The translations under genes were made by a program, and so were the position numbers. A stretch of 64,000 bases of DNA, from positions 42,524,402 through 42,588,401 of the forward strand of contig NC_079134.1 in assembly GCF_945859705.1 (NCBI RefSeq). Direction: 5' to 3'. A model generated the notes under the pieces. It saw only the letters and a list, made by a program, of their open reading frames with translations, did no database searches and was not told the DNA's origin. The first letter of the stretch is position 1, and every line of letters starts with the position of its first letter. Positions 46,172-57,215 of this stretch are shown piece by piece. This stretch comes from Episyrphus balteatus. Lineage: Eukaryota > Arthropoda > Insecta > Diptera > Syrphidae.

Positions 46172-49100
46172 CATCTTCCAGTAAAGCGAATACATTGTTT
46201 CGCTGCTTTGAGGTTGTTCCTGAACCAGAATCATCATCGGCGTTCATACCATCTTCAGAGCTACTCTCATTGTCACTGTCGTCACCTGCTGTATTACGAC
46301 CAAAATTAATTAAATTGTTTTTTTTTTTTTTTACAACGAGAGAAAAAAAATAAAACTTACATTTATCCGAGGAATGTGCACTCAACGACTCTTCATTCAG
46401 TTCTTTGTCTCCTTGATATTTTTTAACTTCTTCAATATCTGGATGTTGTAACCAATTTTCTATAATTTCAATCAAAAATCTAATTAATTTGTCACTCATA
46501 CAAAAAAAAAACATGCTAACCCCTCTCGGCTAAGAAATCCGGTGGATAAAATTCCAATGTTATCTGCCCACCTAAGCACATTCGGAGTAATTCATTTCCC
46601 GCCCGATAGCGATCAGGCCGAGCTGCTTTAGCTGTGAAATAACCTCGTTTGGCAGCCCAAGCTTCACAAATTGCCACCGGCGACCATTCATCATAATCCT
46701 CTGGAAGTGTTAGTTTAAGTAATTCTGGCAAATTAATATTCTCTGCCAAAAACTTAACCGGATAGATTTGTTTCAATTGGGCAATGGGATAACTGCCAAG
46801 CAAGACTTGTAGATATTTTGGCGTAGAGGACGGAAAAACTAAACCTGGACAATCACATAGGCGTACTTTGTTCGTAAGGAAAATCGTTTGAAAATGCTTG
46901 GTATGTCCTGGAGTTCGACTTACACTAACTACTTTTTTGCCTTTCATTGCATTTATAAATGATGATTTACCCACATTTGGGAAACCAACACAACCGATTG
47001 TCAAAATGCCATCTTTGAACATGATATGTTTTTCAAAGTCGAAATCACTAGTATTTGCTTCAGAATGTACGATATCGTGTGCGCCGTATCGTTCGTCTTC
47101 ATAACAAAATTCTTCTCGCATATCTTCGAGAATTTTTTGTTCCCAACTGGAAAGATCGACATTTGATTCAGTGATTTTGTGACATTCTTTGTAGATATTG
47201 TGAACACCCTCAATACTGCGTTTATGGGCCATACGTCCTTTGGTCGAACCTAAAAATAAGAAAAAAAAAAGAAATCGTTAAGAAGGAAATTTGATACACA
47301 TTTGGTCAGTATTAAACATTTAAAGTACGAGTAGATATAATTTTCAATTTTAATTCAAGGTTTGAATGTTATTAAGTGTAGTTTTCAAAAACGGCATACT
47401 AACCTATTTTTAAATACGTTAGAAATTTTGTATATACAAAAAAAAACGGCTCTAACGATTTTATAATTTTTTTTTTTCCAAAAAATCTTTTTTATAAAAG
47501 AAATCAAATTTCATACAACGTGTTGTGGCCAAAATCTTTTCGAACGGTGCAAAGTATTTAAAAAATTGTTTTTGTTTTTTTTTTCACCTTTCCTTTGAAA
47601 TTCTTTAACATAGCAAATTACAATTACTCTCAAAAGCTTTAACATTAGAGCTACTTTTACCACAAAAGCAAGTTAACGAAATAACTTGCAAGTTAACGAT
47701 GTAGGGGTTTTGCCAGCGGCAGCGTGGAAGAGCACCTCTTCAGGTCGATAGGTGTTATATTATCTGAGCTAGCAGATTTGTGTATGTGAAGATATTTGAG
47801 AATTCTTGCTACAGTAGAAAGAAGATTTGTCCCATAAATACGTTTGTGAAAAAATCTGACAGTGTAGAGTTGGCATCGAACTCCCTTGCAAGAGGGTCAC
47901 CTGATGACACTAATTAAACCAGTCAGACAGAGCTTTTGATAAAGCAAGACTATAAACACCTATGCATCACTAGGATCGTATTTTCTAGATTATATTTTTT
48001 CCTTTGGGGTAGATTAGGGCATGAATAGAGGACGTTTGGAACCTCTCTTGATTCATGTAGCTTTTTCAATGATGGCAATGATGAATGAATAAGGGATGTA
48101 AGGTTCACTGTGACAACAAATTAATTTTATTTAGTATATTTGAGACTCTTCAGCCTGATTACAACTTAGCTAACTTAAGTTTTTGTTGTAATTCGTAATA
48201 AGGATCTAGCACTTTTTCTTAATCATGTGAATAAAAACATTAAATGAAAATTTGTTTTTTTTTTTATACAAATTCTATATACCACTGAAATAAATCAGCC
48301 AAGTAGGAACACTACCGCTATTATTATTTGATTTGTTAAACTATTGCTTTAATACACCTTTTGATGACCTTGATGGAGTTTTCTTGGAAAAATCAGTTGA
48401 CTTATCGTGAGACACTTTGTCAATACGTAAATTTTGTTTATATCATTGAATAAAAACTTACCTTTAAGAGTCTTTGCTGGATAAGAAGCAAACAATACCA
48501 CCGTTATACCAGGGTAAGTTTTCTCAAAATAACTCTTCCAAGCGACAATTACTTCAGGAGAAACTAAGTCCACTTTATTCAATACAAGAATAGCGTGTTT
48601 CTTCAATGTTTCCACGATGTACTTGTACAAAAATGGAGGAAACATTAAAGTCTGTTAAAAGATAAAAATAGTCCATTAAAACACTATTCCAGCTAGAATG
48701 TAATCAAAGCAATACAAACCGCATATCTTATATCCGCAATAATCAATAGAACATCAGACATTTCCAATACGCGCCACAATTGCCGCCAAGTTTCTAAATT
48801 CAATTCGAATAAACTCAACCGATCGTTTTCTTCAATGTGGTTTTTGCGTAGACTTTCAACATATTTCTATTAAATCAATCATAAATATTAATAAAACTTT
48901 TATAACACTGTTTGAAATATGATGCTGAACTTTGCAGACAATTTGTCTGCTGAGGTTTTTTTGTATTTGTTATGGCCAAAAAACACAAAAAACCTATTTA
49001 TAGACCAATTGCGGAAAGAAATACGGTAATTGGTCTCTACTCTACATTTTTTTCAATTTTTTATTGACCTTAACAAGAAATATGTGACCAAAAGAGTAAA

Positions 49101-52100
49101 TATTTTCAAAATGGGACTATTTAATTTCCTATTTAAATTTTCACTATGCTATTATTTGCAAAATAAAAAGATGAGAACGGACATGTTTATAATATTTTCA
49201 TATTTTGTCATAATTTTCCAGAACCATGTTCAAAAAGAACTTCCAAGTTTAACGGCCATATTATTCACTAGTTTAAAAAATACATCTGGATGTAAAGAAA
49301 TTGAAATGTCAAAAATAAGTCCAAATCCATGAGATTCACTATCACACAGATAAAAAAATAGTCATAGTTAAAATCGGGATAACTATTTTGGATTTGGATT
49401 TATTTTTGATATTTGACAATTTTACATCCAGATGTATTTTTTAAACTAGTGAATAATATGGCCGTAAGATAAATGTTAAATATTCAAACAAAAAGATTGC
49501 TACAATTGCGGAGTTTTTGTGTTTTTAAGTTGTATTTTATTCAAGAAATACTAAAGGGTAATCAAGATATTATATCGTGGGCACAAAGCCAAAAACACGA
49601 ATCTGAAAATTGTAGTTTTGAGAAAAACGGCTTCAAAGTTTTGAAAACACATGCAATCTTATGGAAACTCGTGCAACAAAAAATGATATTTTAGGCTTCC
49701 AGGTAACAGATGGAGGATTGGGATTGACGCAGTGAATAGAGGGACCGATAACAAGTAAAATGACACATTAGAGTCAAAATGTCCAAAAATGCAGATTCGC
49801 GGTTTTGGCGTTGTGCCGACGATATGCAATTATGATGCAGATAGTTTCCGAAAAAAAAACTTCAAGTGGATTGCTTCAACAAATTTTTAAACATCCATGG
49901 AAGATGTCTAGTTTGCGGCCAAACAGAAGTCAGCAGGAAAACAGATTGGGTTCACTGTAATACGTGCAAAAAATGAATAAGGAATGAGTAAATACATATA
50001 TGATGAACCAAATCTATTTTCCGTAAAACTGACGAGTTTAAATTCTGCTTTTGTCTTTTGAAAATAAATGAGTCATATATTTTTTTTTTTAATAATTAAT
50101 GCGCACATCAGGGGGTTATGAACATCCTTAAAATGTTATAAAAAACACAGTGTGAGCTTTTAGGAAAAGAGGAGAGGATTAAGTAGGAGACACCGATGTT
50201 CATTGATTTTAAAATTTTGTAGATTGTAATGCGGAGGAAAGACAGAGCCATGTAAGGCATTCCACATACAAGTTGGATGGCTAAAATATGATTCTCTATA
50301 CTTAACTGTACGGCCAAAGTTGGATTCAAGGCAGAATTCATGGGCATTCCCTGCGGCTTTACAAATTGAAGCAAAGTCTGAAGGGGTTAAACCCTACGAA
50401 AACCTAAGCACTTAGCACCATTTTTGTCAACTTGAAATATGTGGTCATTCCAACGTAGATCATCATTAAAACACATACCTGGTACTGACAGCTTTTCGGT
50501 TTCGTTAATGCAGGTACCACTCATGGATAATGGCAAAGGGGGTACATTGAATTTCAACGACAAAAGAAAGCATAGGATTTTCGAAGCATTGAACTTCACT
50601 CGGTTTTCGCATCCCTATTTTACAATACTGTCAAGATCAGAATTCAATGAACTTATCATAAGCAACCGTTCACGCTCTATATCCGAGGAGCCGGGACGTG
50701 AGGTAGAAATCGAATATGAGAAGCTAAGGGTTTAGTCGCCGGCGAAACAATTCAGTGGATTAGTAGTTTTGGATAAGAAATCATTTATGAAAATAAGAAA
50801 TAGAGTCGGAGACAAAACGGAAGCCTGGGGCACACCAGCATTTATGTAGTGATTATCAGATTAAAAACCATTCAACACAACTTGTATTGAACGATGAGAA
50901 AGGTATTTACTAATCCAACGGAGAAGGCAATCATCGCACAGTGTGGGATTTCGCGAATTTAGCGGAATTTAATTCGAAAAATGACTTGTCTTGTTTGTTG
51001 CCAAAACCAGTTTTTCTTAAAGCTAATAGATTATAGAAAGTGATAACAAAAGCATTGTTAGGTGGGGATCATGTAAACAAAAAAAAAACAGCTTTGAAGT
51101 TGCAGTTGGCGATTTTTATTCTGTTTATTTGGTGGAAGAGATTACTTTGCGCTTAATTTTTTCTCGTGCGTTTGGTGTGTGTTTTAATAAAAGTTTTATT
51201 TTTTTATATTTCCTTAATATCAAGGTATAATTATGTAAGTAATTTTTTATTTCACAGGGTGTTTCACATTTTTGTTTTGGTGATTGAAGTTAAAAAAATG
51301 TGTTTTTTTTCGAATTCATTTAAAAATAGTTATAACAGAAATACAGGGTGTTCAAATCCAAAATTTAGAGTAAGAGAAAAACAGAACTAAGTAATTTGAA
51401 AAATTAAAAAGGAAAACTACCAAGGAATAAAAAAAGATTATATCGGATAAAGGGTGTTTCAGTAATAATAACATAATTTAAATAATTTAATTTTTTTTAA
51501 TTTTCATAACGTTTATCGATATTTAACCCTTTGAATGCCAAGCTTTTAAGTGCCATGATACTTCATATTGATAGTCGCACGAAAACGTACGACATGGCAG
51601 CCAAAGCCTTAAGACAGGGTTTTCATGTTTGCATACCTAAGTTAATAATCAAGTGCTTGGTCAATTATAATTCTTGGCTTAGACAATGAGCTGCTTTCTG
51701 AAGATAGAATACATTTATTTATGGGAACTATTAGAACGCTTTGTTAAAGATTCAGTGAAATATAGGCTAAAATCGGTCGAAACTGTGGAAGCTTGAAATT
51801 CACATACTTTTCCCGACTCATTGAGAATTTAAGACTACTGTAAATAGTCTAAGATGAAATAACTTTCTCATTTTATGATAGCAGACCATCATAAGATAAA
51901 ATAAAAAGATGAGTCCTGCTAAAAAGGCAAAAAAAACAATGTTTCCAGTTAACTTTTATGTAATTTACGAACTCCGTTTATCAAAAAATTAGCTAATTAT
52001 GCATATAAAATTATTTCTAATTCATTTTCGTATGTAATAGTTATAAATATTACCAACAAAAATGAATACAAAGTTTTTTTTTCCGCGCGAAATTAATTTT

Positions 52101-54575
52101 TTAAAAGGGTCTATCAAGGTGCCAAAAACGTGTACATTTAGAGCTCTGTAAATCAAAAATTTGTGTAAATATGTTATCAATCGTACTTCTACTCATTATT
52201 GTACTTATTTTTAAGCTATTGCATAGATTTTAACGCAGGCCTGGCATGGGGAGCTAACCAAGAAATTTCGTAACGAAAAATTAGTACACCCCACACATAG
52301 ATAATTCGCTATACGTGTATGGTATGGTGTGTATGTATTTTATTATTTTCTTCTGTTTCTTGTTCAACTTCCTTAAGTCAGACAGAGAGGCTTATATAAA
52401 TTGTGCTAGACAACAAAGAGAGGAGTAAGGAAGAAGACCATAAATGCTGTGTCTGCCTGCAGAATAAATCAGAAGCAAAAAATATTATCTGTATTTTATT
52501 TTATTATTTTCTTTTCTTTTGTTATCTCTTCGCATTCTTCTGTTTCTTGTTCAACTTGTGATTTGTGAACGAGTAAAGCGTGCGTTGCGATTGTAGAGAA
52601 AAAGTATTCTTGTGTTTTCTTATTTTTTGGTCTGGAGAAGTTTATGACATGAGATTGTGTGTATGCATGTTTTCATATGTGACCTTGTTGTTGTAGGTAT
52701 ATGAATTGATAGGTAGGTACAAAACATGATCATTGGTTTTGTGTAGGGTAGGTAAACAAATTATAATTGCATAAGTTGACAAAAAATGCAATGCAATAGC
52801 TTAACCGCGGCAGTCTTCGAGTGACACAAGTCTTTTTTTTTTTAATAATATTATAAAAAAGAAATGGTAAATTTTTTTTGTGACCATACAGTACTTTGAA
52901 AAATGAGTCCACCGAAAGGCAAAAAACTTGTACTTTCAGAGCTCTGCACATACAAAATTTGACGAGATATTTAAATAATTGTTATTATATTTCATTATTG
53001 ATTGTAAAAAAAGAATTTTCAAAAAGTTAAACCTGTAAGCGCTATTAATTTAATTCCGCTAAATGAGCGAATTTCTACACTGTGCATCGGTACCAAAAGC
53101 ATGTATTTTTGATATAAGAGCTAAACTCTATCGAATGCTTTGGATATTTCAAGTGCAATAATCTCACTTTCTCCAAAGCACTTTTCGGTGAGATATACCA
53201 TTAGTCAATGTTTCCATGACCTTGGAAAGAATTGACGTTAGTGCAATTGGATGGTAATTGGAAGTGGAGGACGATTTGCCTTTTTTGGGAACAAATGCAG
53301 TTTTCCAACTACTCGGGAAAAGTCTAGTAGAATGAGATAGAGGGAAATTTTTTTCAAATAGGCTTTACCAAAGTAGTACACCTCTTCAGAATAATGGCGA
53401 GGATACCATCTAGACCAGCGGATTTGTGTATATTGAGATCTTTTAGAACTCTTGCTACCGAACGATTGCGAAAAAATATGTGCTTCATGGTGAAGTTTAC
53501 TATCTCGAGCTCGTGAGTAGCCAGGTTGCTATTTGGAAGCGTAGAATTGGCAGGAAATTGTGCTGCCAGCAAGTTGGCAGTTGGAATGTCGTTGAAGAAG
53601 AGTGTTGGGATCAACGATGTACCTAGTTGGGTTCTTGATGTTTTTGAAAAAGGGCCAAACAATTTTGCTACCTTTTGAACATGACATTCGGCCCTAGCGA
53701 GGTAATCCGTCGGAGCGGATTTTGTCCGAATCGGACAGTTTTTCACCTATGGGAAACACACCTGGAAGCATACTTCGTATGAAATCGGAGAATTTCCGCT
53801 CCGACGGATTACCTCGCTTGGGCCGATTATTTTATTTTATTCATGGCCATAACTTTTTTTTAAAGACAAATTTAAAAAAAAAAAAATATAGCCCCTAGAT
53901 TTTAATAATACGAAGCGATTCCGGTTTAATTTTTTAAAATCGGACGAGTTTTGCGACTTTGGTAATTGTCCAAACCTCAGCAGAGAATTTGTCTGCAAAG
54001 TTCAGGATCATTTAAAATTGTGTTAAATTAATTTACCCGAAAGTAACTATTCTCATTCATATCGAGAATATCCTTGGACATCTTATAATTCCACTCAGGT
54101 CGAATGGGAAAGTCATAATTCTTGAAATAACTATCATCAACTTCTCGATCCTTTGGATTAGCTTTTGCTAGCGGTTTAAAGAGTTCCTCCATCATTTCTT
54201 TCAATTCCTTCTCAGTTTCATGATAGAATTTCAAGTTGTATCGATTGACATTCTTGTTGCGGCCCCGAGACGGTTGGGCATTGACCTCTTGCACTTTTTC
54301 AGTGTCCTCAGTTGTTTCATCGTCGTCATACGAATCGTATGCGGTTTTGAGAAGTCTTGGTTGTGTACCTTTGTACAAATTGGAAATATAAACAAAATAA
54401 TAATAAAACAAATACATAATAAAAGGGGAGTAATGCAAAAAACAACGATAAGTATTTTTTTTTATTTTGTAAAGTAAATTTTTTTTATAAATTAACCTTT
54501 CATTTGCCGCTTCATTTGAATTTGATCTCTCTTCTTTTTGCCACTGAATGGGACTTTACGTCGATTTTGGGGCAT
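46167..54575 (-). CDS. GNL1: GNL1-type circularly permuted GTPase (Drosophila Ns4)
   Basis: Seven coding exons give 565 aa: 54575-54497, 54368-54037, 48866-48720, 48651-48462, 47249-46521, 46459-46361, 46288-46167. All are in frame. The start MPQNRRKVPFSGKKKRDQ is a basic tail as in the family. The G motifs come in permuted order: G4 NKVD (211-214), G5-like FASYP (about 240), G1 GFPNVGKS (338-345), G2 around SRTPGHTKH (360), G3 DCPG (382-385). NRYNLKFYHE and NLETWRQLWRVLEMSD are family landmarks. The C-terminus is acidic (DDSDNESSSEDG). Relatives (YlqF/nucleostemin/LSG1 group) act in ribosome assembly; GNL1 itself is less well defined. The exon 7 acceptor is a tandem CAGCAG, which allows a one-residue variant. 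Intron 2 (5.2 kb) is filled by a transposon. Other introns are 61-128 bp except intron 4 (1.2 kb). Confidence 0.97.
47725..47850 (-). pseudogene. Short relic of a jockey-like reverse transcriptase in GNL1 intron 4
   Basis: The minus strand reads VARILKYLHIHKSA, which parallels VARVLKDLNIHKSAGLDGI in the longer relic at 53.4 kb. Only this segment is recognisable. Confidence 0.5.
47866..47935 (-). repeat. SINE-like tRNA-related fragment
   Basis: TGGTTTAATTAG (A-box-like) is followed 38 bases later by AGTTCGATGCC (B-box with one mismatch) on the minus strand. It may be related to the 32.7-kb copy; both contain an AGGTGACCC or TGGTGACCC segment. No cloverleaf forms. Confidence 0.35.
49249..49468. 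mobile_element. Small hairpin MITE (ACGGCCATATTATTCACTAG)
   Basis: ACGGCCATATTATTCACTAG followed by TTTAAAAAATACATCTGGAT on the left is mirrored almost exactly on the right (ending AATATGGCCGTAAG). The central part is less conserved. Confidence 0.75.
50108..53689 (-). pseudogene. Jockey-clade non-LTR retrotransposon relic, reverse transcriptase region
   Basis: Reading the minus strand from 53689: FFNDIPTANLLAAQFP, VARVLKDLNIHKSAGLDGI (the RT entry block), then ESEIIALEISKAFDRV (53122-53176, the block with the first catalytic Asp position; a stop follows). After an inserted element come RWISKYLSHRSIQVVLNGF, a NAGVPQASVLSPTLFLIFIN block, FAGD with a stop where FADD is expected (about 50735), LRWNDHIF and GAKCLGF, and finally the 3' WNALHGSVFPPHYNLQNFK block typical of the clade. 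Stops, shifts and the lost FADD show that it is dead. The endonuclease region is not seen. It is interrupted by the elements at 50937-53084 and bounded by the hairpin at 53690. Confidence 0.85.
50937..53084. mobile_element. Transib-like non-autonomous element, CACAGTG ends, CATCG duplication
   Basis: The termini CACAGTGTGGGATTTCGCG and CGAATTTCTACACTGTG are imperfect inverted copies that extend to AATTTAGCGGAATT against AATTCCGCTAAAT. CATCG flanks both sides (50932-50936 and 53085-53089). A 5-bp duplication with a CACAGTG terminus is the Transib signature by established knowledge; Transib is the family from which RAG1 derives. The insertion splits a reverse transcriptase relic whose blocks resume on the other side. 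The interior (2.1 kb) has no recognisable transposase, and includes three AGGGTGTT motifs near 51257, 51343 and 51450. Confidence 0.82.
53690..53824. mobile_element. 135-bp hairpin (GGCCCTAGCGAGGTAATCCG)
   Basis: GGCCCTAGCGAGGTAATCCG and TCGGAGCGGA on the left mirror TCCGCTCCGA and CGGATTACCTCGCTTGGGCC on the right. It abuts the 5' side of the reverse transcriptase relic and contributes the first residues of its open frame. Confidence 0.75.
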
Positions 54576-54944
54576 TTTATATCAGTTTTAATTTATTGAT
54601 TTTAAATGTAAATAGTTTATTATTTATTTAATAAATTAATAATTCACTTTAAATGCACTTTTTTTTTCTAAAAATAAATTGGGAATTTTGCGAAGCGGAA
54701 TTTTTGCTATTTACCTCTAGCTGTCATAAATCTGACGGTTAGAAAATGAAAGAAGTCGGTAGTGCAGTTTGACAGAGTGATGCCAAAATGCAAATTATTT
54801 GTGAATGGGGGAAATGGAGGTTATGCAAGTGACGCCTCTAGTTGCCAAAGTTAAAACTGAACATAAGGCGGTCATTGTATATTTATTCCTATAGTACTCT
54901 CATGAAGTAGAATTTTCTGTTTTGCGATCGGTAGTTTATTTTAT
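54576..54944. other. Upstream region of GNL1
   Basis: It presumably contains the 5' UTR and promoter. No core promoter motif is convincing; GCGAAGCGGAATTT near 54689 and the CTGTCATAAATCTGACGG segment near 54721 are the only GC-richer pieces. Confidence 0.3.
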
Positions 54945-55367
54945 AGTACCTGGGTGACCGAGCTTTGCTCGGTATCCTTAAATGATATAACTTTCAGTGA
55001 AAAAAGTCAAATGTAAACAATTTTTTGGAGTAGGTTTGAGTTTGCAATGACCAGTTTTTTCGCGGGTTACAAAACACCACATTCCCACTTTATAATCCAG
55101 TTTATTTAAGTTGGAATATACGATCAGCAATGAATAGAAGGGTAACAGGAATCTGCATTATCGAAAATGTTACAGCAATGAGATCCCTTTTTGTTCAAAT
55201 TTTCATTTACAGGTCAGGAAGTTTTGGATGGTGAATATAAAGTTAATCTTTTTTCAAGTTTAGCCTTGTCGGCAAAGCTTAGTATGAAGAAATACTATTT
55301 TTATCCCTGTCTCTGTTTTGTTCTGTAGCAGTGGATGCTTTGCTTTATTTCTTTTTTTTCTTTCTTA

Positions 55368-55460
55368 TACAGGGTGTCCCAAAAGTAATGGATCAAACGA
55401 AATATGCTGATTGTGGAACTTAAGGGCTCTCAGAATTTGGAACCTTGTTCATAGTGATAC
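55368..55460 (+). repeat. TACAGGGTGTCCCAAAAGTA dispersed repeat, copy 1
   Basis: TACAGGGTGTCCCAAAAGTA then ATGGATCAAAC and CTCTCAGAATTTGG match the copy at 60298 over about 80 bp. The TACAGGGTGTCCC start is shared with the ends of the 42961 hairpin. Confidence 0.75.
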
Positions 55461-55609
55461 CAAATCAACAAATTACTTCAAAGTTTGAATACATGATCAA
55501 AAAGTCATGAAGTAACAAAATGAAAAAGAATAATGCGTAAAACATGGAACCATCCCTCAAAATTTTATTGAAATCGTTCCAAATACTTCCAAAATGTTGT
55601 ATTTGCCTA

Positions 55610-56700
55610 GAGGACCAAACCATCAAAATTTCATCGAAATCTTTAAAGTTGTTACCAAAAAAAATTCGATGTTAAAAAAGTGGGCGTGGCAGTGGGCGGA
55701 TTTTTCCCAAAAAAAAATTCCAAAACTTTTTACTCGCTTAGATAAACAAACCCTGAAAATGTTATCGATCTCGTTAGAGCCGTTACCGAAAAAACTTATA
55801 TGTTAAAAAAGTGGGCGTGGCAGTGCGCGGATTTTTCAAAAAAAAAACTTCCAAAACATTTTACTCGCTTAGAGAAACAAACCCTGAAAATTTCATCGAA
55901 ATCGTTAGAGCCGTTCCCGAAAAAACTTATATGTTAAAAAAGTGGGCGTGGCAGTGGGCGGATTTTTCCAAAAATACTTCCAAAACTTTTTATTCGCTTA
56001 GATAAACAAACCCTGAAAATTTCATCGAAATCGTTAGAGCCGTTCCCGAAAAAACTTATATGTTAAAAAAGTGGGCGTGGCAGTGGGCGGATTTTTCCAA
56101 AAATACTTCCAAATTTTTTTACTCGCTTAGATGAACAAACCCTGAAAATTTCATCAAAATCGTTAGAGCCGTTGCCGAAAAAACTTATATGTTAAAAAAG
56201 TGCGCGTGGCAGTGGGCAGATTTTTCCCAAAAAAAACTTCCAAACATTTTTACTCGCTTAGATAAACAAACCCTGAAAATTTCATCGAAATCGTTAGAGC
56301 CGTTGCCGAAAAAACTTATATGTTAAAAAAGTGGGCGTGGCAGTGGGCGGATTTTGTCCAAAAATACTTCCAAAACTTATTATTCGCTTAGATAAACAAA
56401 CCCTGAAAATGTCATCGAAATCGTTAGAGCCGTTCCCGAAAAAACTTATATGTTAAAAAAGTGGGCGTGGCAGTGGGCGGATTTTTCCAAAAATACTTCC
56501 AAAACTTTTTATTCGCTTAGATAAACAAACCCTGAAAATTTCATCGAAATCGTTAGAGCCGTTCCCGAAAAAACTTATATGTTAAAAAAGTGGGCGTGGC
56601 AGTGGGCGGATTTTTCCAAAAATACTTCCAAAATTTTTTACTCGCTTAGATGAACACACCCTGAAAATTTCATCGAAATCGTTAGAGCCGTTTCCGAGAT
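55610..56700 (+). repeat. Tandem array of about 130-bp units, eight copies
   Basis: GTGGGCGTGGCAGTG starts at 55680, 55811, 55942, 56071, 56200 (one change), 56331, 56461 and 56590, a period of 129-131. Each unit also holds CAAACCCTGAAAATTTCATC, GAAATCGTTAGAGCCGTT and CGAAAAAACTTATATGTT. Inner units are more alike than the first, as in unequal-exchange arrays. The short open frames across it are by-products. Confidence 0.92.
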
Positions 56701-57071
56701 CCCAATTTTATATATATTTATATATATATATATATATATATAAACAATTTTAGCTCGTTTATTTATTTTATATTTGAACCTTATGCAGGAAATTGAAATG
56801 CAGATCTACCAAAAGATGTCGCTAAAGTATTTTCATGGATTGATAGTACTATAGAAATATATATACAATGAGGCGGTGCTTATTTTTAAATTTGACAGTC
56901 GTTTTGATTTGAGAAGTTTTAACAAAAATGATAGCCAGAGCGATTCAGCATTTAATGTTCGTTCTTGCCATCGATTTGTAGCCACAATTTTTGTACTAAA
57001 AAATATTTATAAACAAAAAATATTTTTGAATTTGAGAACTGGGCGGCTTGGAATCGAAATACAAGGTAATA

Positions 57072-57215
57072 GCCTGTTTTCATTAGAGCACAAATGAGAT
57101 AATTACGCAAATTATCTCATTTCGAATGTCAAATTCTATAGACAAAAATTGAATTTGAAATCTGAACTGACCTCATTTGCGAAATTATCTCATTTGGGCT
57201 CTAGTGAAAACAGGC
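57072..57215. mobile_element. 144-bp MITE, GCCTGTTTTCA ends, TA duplication
   Basis: GCCTGTTTTCATTAGAGC and AAATGAGATAATT on the left mirror AATTATCTCATTTGGGCTCT and GTGAAAACAGGC on the right. TA flanks both ends (57070-57071 and 57216-57217). It touches the next element directly. Confidence 0.85.

Larger units (their letters stand above)
48904..54024. mobile_element. 5.1-kb composite element filling GNL1 intron 2
   Basis: Inverted ends of about 50 bp, GCTGAACTTTGCAGACAATT and TCTGCTGAGGTT on the left with their complements on the right (53972-54024), bracket the intron. GTTATGGCC and GGCCATAAC pair further in. Only about 12 bases lie between the right end and the exon 2 donor, and about 37 between the left end and the exon 3 acceptor. 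Inside are a retrotransposon relic, a Transib-like element and two small hairpins. No intact transposase is seen and the target duplication was not resolved. Confidence 0.65.
54945..56742. mobile_element. Head-plus-array element with stem-loop head and (TA)n tail
   Basis: TACCTGGGTGACCGAGC at 54947 contains a perfect 7-bp stem (ACCGAGC 54957-54963, GCTCGGT 54967-54973) with a TTT loop. About 650 bp later comes a tandem array (55610-56700), then CCGTTTCCGAGATCCC and a (TA)n tail (56708-56742). A solo TACAGGGTGTCCC repeat lies between head and array. No protein is encoded. Candidates are a non-autonomous Helentron-like or a non-LTR-derived element; the sequence does not decide. Confidence 0.6.

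Noticed and set aside
55594..56005. Repeated MLKKWAWQWADFS-type frames
   Set aside because: By-products of the 130-bp tandem array; length variation of the units breaks the frame repeatedly.
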